Assembly: GCA_026709225.1 (NCBI GenBank)
Contig: JAPOTJ010000006.1
Location: 1-34,052, forward strand
Direction of reading: 5' to 3'
DNA: 34,052 nt
Source of the DNA: Gammaproteobacteria bacterium
GTDB taxonomy: Bacteria > Pseudomonadota > Gammaproteobacteria > Pseudomonadales > Azotimanducaceae
The notes below the pieces were generated by a model, which saw only the letters and a program-made list of their open reading frames with translations, had not been told where the DNA came from and did no database searches. This document shows, piece after piece, positions 31,701-34,052 of this stretch. Numbering within the stretch: the stretch's first letter is position 1; every line of letters starts with the position of its first letter. Both the position numbers and the translations under genes were made by a program.

Positions 31701-33684
31701 CTTGTCGTCGCTGTGCACCTTGTCGAACTATCTTTCGCTGGTCGATGGCGCCATGCAAGGCCTCGTCAAGCATCCGTTCATTGAAGACATCGATACTGAA
31801 TTGCGGCAGATCGACGCCGACATGCCTGTGCCCTCAGAGAGCGTCGAGGATGTGCTTGGGCGCGTGCTGCAAGGCGAATTCGGCACTGCGCTGCCTGAGA
31901 CGACGCAGCGCGAGGTTGCCGAACGCGATCTGATTCGTCCGGTCAAGCGCGTGCTCATCCATGCCCGCGGCTGCACCGCGGTCAAGCTCATCCGCGTGGC
32001 GCAGCGCCTCGATATTGAGGTGGTGCTGGTGCAATCGGACCCGGATATGGAATCGGTGCCCGCGAGCATGCTGACAGCAAACGATCAGCTCGTGTGCATC
32101 GGCGGCAACACGCCCGATGAAAGCTATCTGAACGCGCAGAGCGTGATTCGCGTGTGTCAGCAGGAACAGGTGGATGCGCTGCATCCCGGCATCGGCTTCC
32201 TCTCCGAGAACGCGCAGTTCGCAGCGCTGTGCCGAAGTCATGGCGTCAATTTCGTGGGTCCGCCGGTGAGCAGCATGGAAGTGATGGGCAACAAGTCGAA
32301 TGCCATCAACACCGCGCGCGAGCAAGGCGTGACCGTCGTACCGGGCAGCCACGGCATCTTGGGCGATGTCGAGAGCGGCCTCGACATGGCGAGCAGCATT
32401 GGCTTTCCGGTGCTCATCAAGGCCGTGCATGGCGGCGGCGGCAAGGGCTTGCAAGTGGTTGAGTCCTTTGATCAGTTCCACGAGCTCTACACGCGCGTGA
32501 CGGTCGAAGCGCGCGCCGCCTTCGGCAGCGGCGATGTCTATCTGGAGCGCTATGTGACGTCGCTCCGCCACATCGAGGTGCAGGTGCTGCGTGATACGCA
32601 TGGCAACACGCGCATCCTTGGACTGCGGGATTGCAGTGTGCAGCGCGACAAGCAGAAGATCTTTGAGGAATCTGGATCGACGATGCTGCCAGCCGAATTG
32701 CGGACGCGGGTGCTCGAATACGCGGCGTCGCTCGCCGATGCGGTGGAGTACGTGGGCGCCGGCACGGTCGAGTTCATTTTCGATCTCGCCAACAACGATG
32801 TCTACTTCATGGAGATGAACACGCGCCTGCAGGTGGAGCATCCGGTCACAGAGCATGTGTCCGGCATCGACATTGTTGGTGCGCAGTTCGAGATTGCCGG
32901 CGGTGCGAGCATCGAGGACATGTCGCCCAAGGAGAAGGGCTACGCCATCGAAGCGCGGATCAACGCTGAACGGCTTGTGCGCGACTCGAACGGAAAGCCT
33001 GTGTTCCGTCCCGACCCAGGGTCTGTGACCAGCTGCGTGCTGCCTGACGATGACAAGGTGGACGTGATTTGCTGCATCGCCGAAGGGCGCAGCGTGTCGC
33101 CCTACTACGACAGCCTCGTGGCGCAAGTCATCGCCACCGGACGTTCGCGCAATGACTGCATCAAGCGCTTGCACGGATTTTTGAGCGAAGTACGCATTGA
33201 AGGCATCTGCACCAATGTCGAACTCTTGAAGTCGATCTTGACCGATGATGTCTTTAAGAAAGGGCGCTACGACACGAACTTCATGGAGGAGTTCATGGCG
33301 CGCACCGATGTCGATGCGCTTGCCGCGCGCATCACTGCGGCCGCAGGCGCGCGCGCCGATGCGTTTGACGCCGATGCGCTTGCTATCGAAGGCAGCGACG
33401 AGGTCAAGGTGCTCGCAGCGAGCACCGGCATCGTCTACATGACGCCGAGTCCGGGCGATCCTGAGTTTGTGTCGATCGGAGAAGTTGTCGGGGTCACTGA
33501 CATTCTCTGTCAGATTGAGGCCATGAAGGTGTTCACGCCGCTGCGTCTCAAGGATTTCAATCAGGGTGATCAGACGCTCTACGATGAGAGCAAGCGCTAC
33601 CGCGTGACGCGCATCAACCGCTCGTCAGGCCAGCAGATCAACGCTGGCGACCTGTTGTTTGTGCTGCGGCCTGAAGGGGATTGA
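28729..33684 (+). CDS. Single-chain biotin-dependent acyl-CoA (acetyl-CoA) carboxylase
   Basis: The 1651-aa protein joins all parts of a biotin carboxylase system. Residues about 85-300 are an AccA-like carboxyltransferase half (MMDTPGADATEE at 158, oxyanion-hole LGYSGGAIPLA). About 300-830 is a mostly helical region I do not recognise. About 830-1060 is an AccD-like half (SSGGMQTKEGAG near 917, GDCTGGAQAS); the AccD zinc finger is absent. About 1072-1520 is biotin carboxylase: HPGIGFLSENA, ATP-grasp HGGGGKGLQ near 1234, RHIEVQVL, EMNTRLQVEHPVTE near 1362; RDCSVQRDKQK has Lys where AccC has His, and YYDSLVAQ replaces YYDSMxxK. The C-terminal biotinyl domain has biotin acceptor K1600 in IEAMKVF (usual EAMKM) and about 17 extra residues after it. 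The likely product is malonyl-CoA or another carboxylated acyl-CoA. The Shine-Dalgarno sequence is weak. Confidence 0.92.
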   Translation: MASAIPTDIFRELPETDNLFQIAETLAQEFSVYGDATSKQGGTLPGLLSKRACDRRRLALSKLDVDTYIEQVVAPAEDVNRLAAPGIIRSLGDLQEQHLDGPFYQAVLKMEFEGRAREIAFLAHNRASNNGVWMPSHHLKAAEFLEFCSRRSLPIVTMMDTPGADATEEANRNNQAHSISRLIAEMCNLTLPNLGIILGLGYSGGAIPLAASNIILSVGDGVFNTIQPKGLASIARRLNLSWQECAKYVGLSPFELKAQGIIDGIIDYVPSQHAEEVENLRLAILSGIESIESRVKHFVAENPHILEHYTRILRRYLGPTERAKRLDASASLTATGTPTEYPNVFGVAYRYLRYLSTRKRIHATRVRQYGRLAQVALPRGELDRRAERERRHNFISWLQDPEPAAYDDQVSRALRNYVDKRDDLTAERGRIAQLLLGEPGKNFNEAKTQLVRVLGMYLYNRFKDQSRDSLRLLRLALADPESLAGYIKLSEVTEARSLLKKLQADDDLSAVCREQFSHEGRKLFGGGAKDMSSSYVHALLVTEINLLLTGRPLGKRMEDTKAAASPEDLPISDILNGTGQVQKNREWLEQRLSGALPSSQSESDGELTRNATILEVLLCEDLREAFIEECDNLLLFDAVYDHVVLGLDQIAAEADSSRALSERSIRDLLRGALTNAWHSAFHVSGAQATETLEEAEFLRLEKRFFDWYQALMSTSKSGVFLNTVEEWKRAGVAHLSDTLLVVVTFFFSRLLPSYLASTRDGKRFDGRIAPVSIGRRKNFWYRLTIAYRDLLIQNLLLRYKRSIDLGYERFTEAYFDQFDELYADFLSSDPCEFPGFRQSIDGAIARGLPPCGIVTGIGTLKPGILPEQGSRQVGVVVSNIKFQAGSFDMASAEKFCRLLVDCALRKLPVVCFMSSGGMQTKEGAGALFSMAAVNDRVTRFVRDNDLPVVVFGYGDCTGGAQASFVTHPLAQTYYFSGANMPFAGQIVVQSNLSSLCTLSNYLSLVDGAMQGLVKHPFIEDIDTELRQIDADMPVPSESVEDVLGRVLQGEFGTALPETTQREVAERDLIRPVKRVLIHARGCTAVKLIRVAQRLDIEVVLVQSDPDMESVPASMLTANDQLVCIGGNTPDESYLNAQSVIRVCQQEQVDALHPGIGFLSENAQFAALCRSHGVNFVGPPVSSMEVMGNKSNAINTAREQGVTVVPGSHGILGDVESGLDMASSIGFPVLIKAVHGGGGKGLQVVESFDQFHELYTRVTVEARAAFGSGDVYLERYVTSLRHIEVQVLRDTHGNTRILGLRDCSVQRDKQKIFEESGSTMLPAELRTRVLEYAASLADAVEYVGAGTVEFIFDLANNDVYFMEMNTRLQVEHPVTEHVSGIDIVGAQFEIAGGASIEDMSPKEKGYAIEARINAERLVRDSNGKPVFRPDPGSVTSCVLPDDDKVDVICCIAEGRSVSPYYDSLVAQVIATGRSRNDCIKRLHGFLSEVRIEGICTNVELLKSILTDDVFKKGRYDTNFMEEFMARTDVDALAARITAAAGARADAFDADALAIEGSDEVKVLAASTGIVYMTPSPGDPEFVSIGEVVGVTDILCQIEAMKVFTPLRLKDFNQGDQTLYDESKRYRVTRINRSSGQQINAGDLLFVLRPEGD

Positions 33685-33713
33685 AGGCGTATTGTCAACG
33701 GACACTCGCTGAC

Positions 33714-33818
33714 GGTGGCTTCAATATTGAGGCCGGCGTCAAGGGCCTGTGGTTCGACAATCGCCTGTGCGCCTCCGCCGCCGTGTTCCGCAACGAGCAC
33801 TCGGACATGCAGCTTTCC
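33714..33818 (+). pseudogene. Remnant of a TonB-dependent receptor gene
   Basis: Thirty-five codons in one frame read GFNIEAGVKGLWFDNRLCAS and continue AAVFRNEHSDMQLS, the barrel segment that in intact receptors follows the E-x-G-x-K turn (compare YQIEAGVKNELLDGRL in the receptor at 5436-7814). There is no start, plug or C-terminus. The fragment starts about 30 bases after the carboxylase stop and ends exactly where the repeat element at 33820 begins. It is thus a gene debris piece, not a second receptor; sequence differences show it is not a copy of the intact one here. Confidence 0.75.
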
Positions 33819-33819
33819 G

Positions 33820-33919
33820 TTTCGTCAAATATGACTCTATATTGTCCTCAATCGACCGCTCAAACGGGTGTCGGGATCGAATTTTCGTTGTCGAGACTTT
33901 CTACGGCGCGGGCTTCTAG
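33820..33919. repeat. Dispersed repeat, half copy of the 4445-4611 element
   Basis: This 100-base stretch (TTTCGTCAAATAT ... GGCTTCTAG) aligns along its length with 4513-4611, with scattered substitutions and no large gap. It lacks the left arm of the palindrome, so it is a half element. The left end directly follows the TonB receptor remnant. Its last 50 bases also match 155-204. Confidence 0.75.
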
Positions 33920-33947
33920 TGCTCCGTCAAACTAAAATGAGGCATCA

Positions 33948-34035
33948 GTGGCTGCGGGCAGTTTCCGTGCAAGGCGCGTCGCGCAGGGAATATCGAGTAT
34001 ATTGCCAAGGGCTGCAACGGAGCCCTCAGCCAGAA
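33948..34035. repeat. Dispersed repeat modules, reordered copy of 32-154
   Basis: 33948-33970 (GTGGCTGCGGGCAGTTTCCG) matches 132-154, and 33969-34035 matches 32-99. In the first copy the second module comes before the first; here they are fused in the opposite order. The stretch 34036-34052 at the window end may continue the repeat. Confidence 0.7.
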
Positions 34036-34052
34036 GGCGCGAGGGGCACCCT

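Noticed and set aside
31834..33174. 446-codon open frame on the minus strand
   Set aside because: It lies opposite the biotin carboxylase domain and reads as a His/Arg-rich shadow.

Overview
The window looks like a chromosomal segment of a gammaproteobacterium with roughly 60% GC. The evidence is a classical CysB regulator, the proA-nadD-rsfS-mrdA-mrdB-mltB order familiar from pseudomonads, an NADP-type glutamate dehydrogenase, a large TonB-dependent receptor, and a REP-like core (TGGGAGCGG...CCGCGA) of the Pseudomonas putida type. I cannot fix the genus from sequence alone. I see no rRNA, tRNA, CRISPR array, transposase or phage gene.

Layout. 1-204: a cluster of palindromic repeat modules. 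208-4335: a small unknown ORF and a GYD-domain protein, then a minus-strand catabolic operon (DUF35 zinc-ribbon protein, thiolase, Rieske oxygenase alpha subunit, glutathione S-transferase). 4445-4611: a REP/MITE-like element with perfect 25-bp terminal inverted repeats. 4646-7968: an RsbW-like anti-sigma kinase, divergent from a TonB-dependent receptor that is followed by a 44-residue membrane microprotein. 7982-9420: a J-domain membrane protein and a von Willebrand A protein, overlapping, on the minus strand. 9515-11660: DUF465 protein, cytosolic 5'-nucleotidase and cysB, each overlapping the next. 11704-18659: a long plus-strand operon for envelope, NAD and proline functions (LON-domain protein, proA, nadD, rsfS, mrdA, mrdB, mltB). 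18708-19665: a pair of MaoC-type hydratase halves. 19787-21139: gdhA, preceded by a hairpin over its ribosome-binding site. 21165-22658: an orphan AAA ATPase and a small lipoprotein (minus). 22732-23843: HNH endonuclease and rnhA. 23844-28623: moaB-lipA-pepA-hisI-cysS on the minus strand, every junction overlapping. 28729-33684: one 1651-codon gene for a single-chain biotin-dependent carboxylase. 33714-34035: a 35-codon remnant of a TonB receptor gene abutting more copies of the repeat family.

How the parts fit. The DUF35/thiolase/Rieske/GST operon has the composition of a degradation module for a hydrophobic or aromatic acyl-CoA substrate; the divergent TonB receptor could import that substrate, and the MaoC pair could supply a hydration step, but the substrate is not readable from sequence. 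The mrdA-mrdB-mltB block builds and remodels the lateral cell wall.

The most unusual object is the single-chain carboxylase. Its order is AccA-like carboxyltransferase half, about 530 residues without a recognised domain, AccD-like carboxyltransferase half, biotin carboxylase, biotinyl domain. This differs both from the separate-subunit bacterial enzyme and from the BC-BCCP-CT order of the eukaryotic enzyme. A perfect 12-bp palindrome sits near its predicted transcription start. The second theme is the repeat family at three places in the window, built of the same modules in different order and in one place joined to a broken receptor gene.
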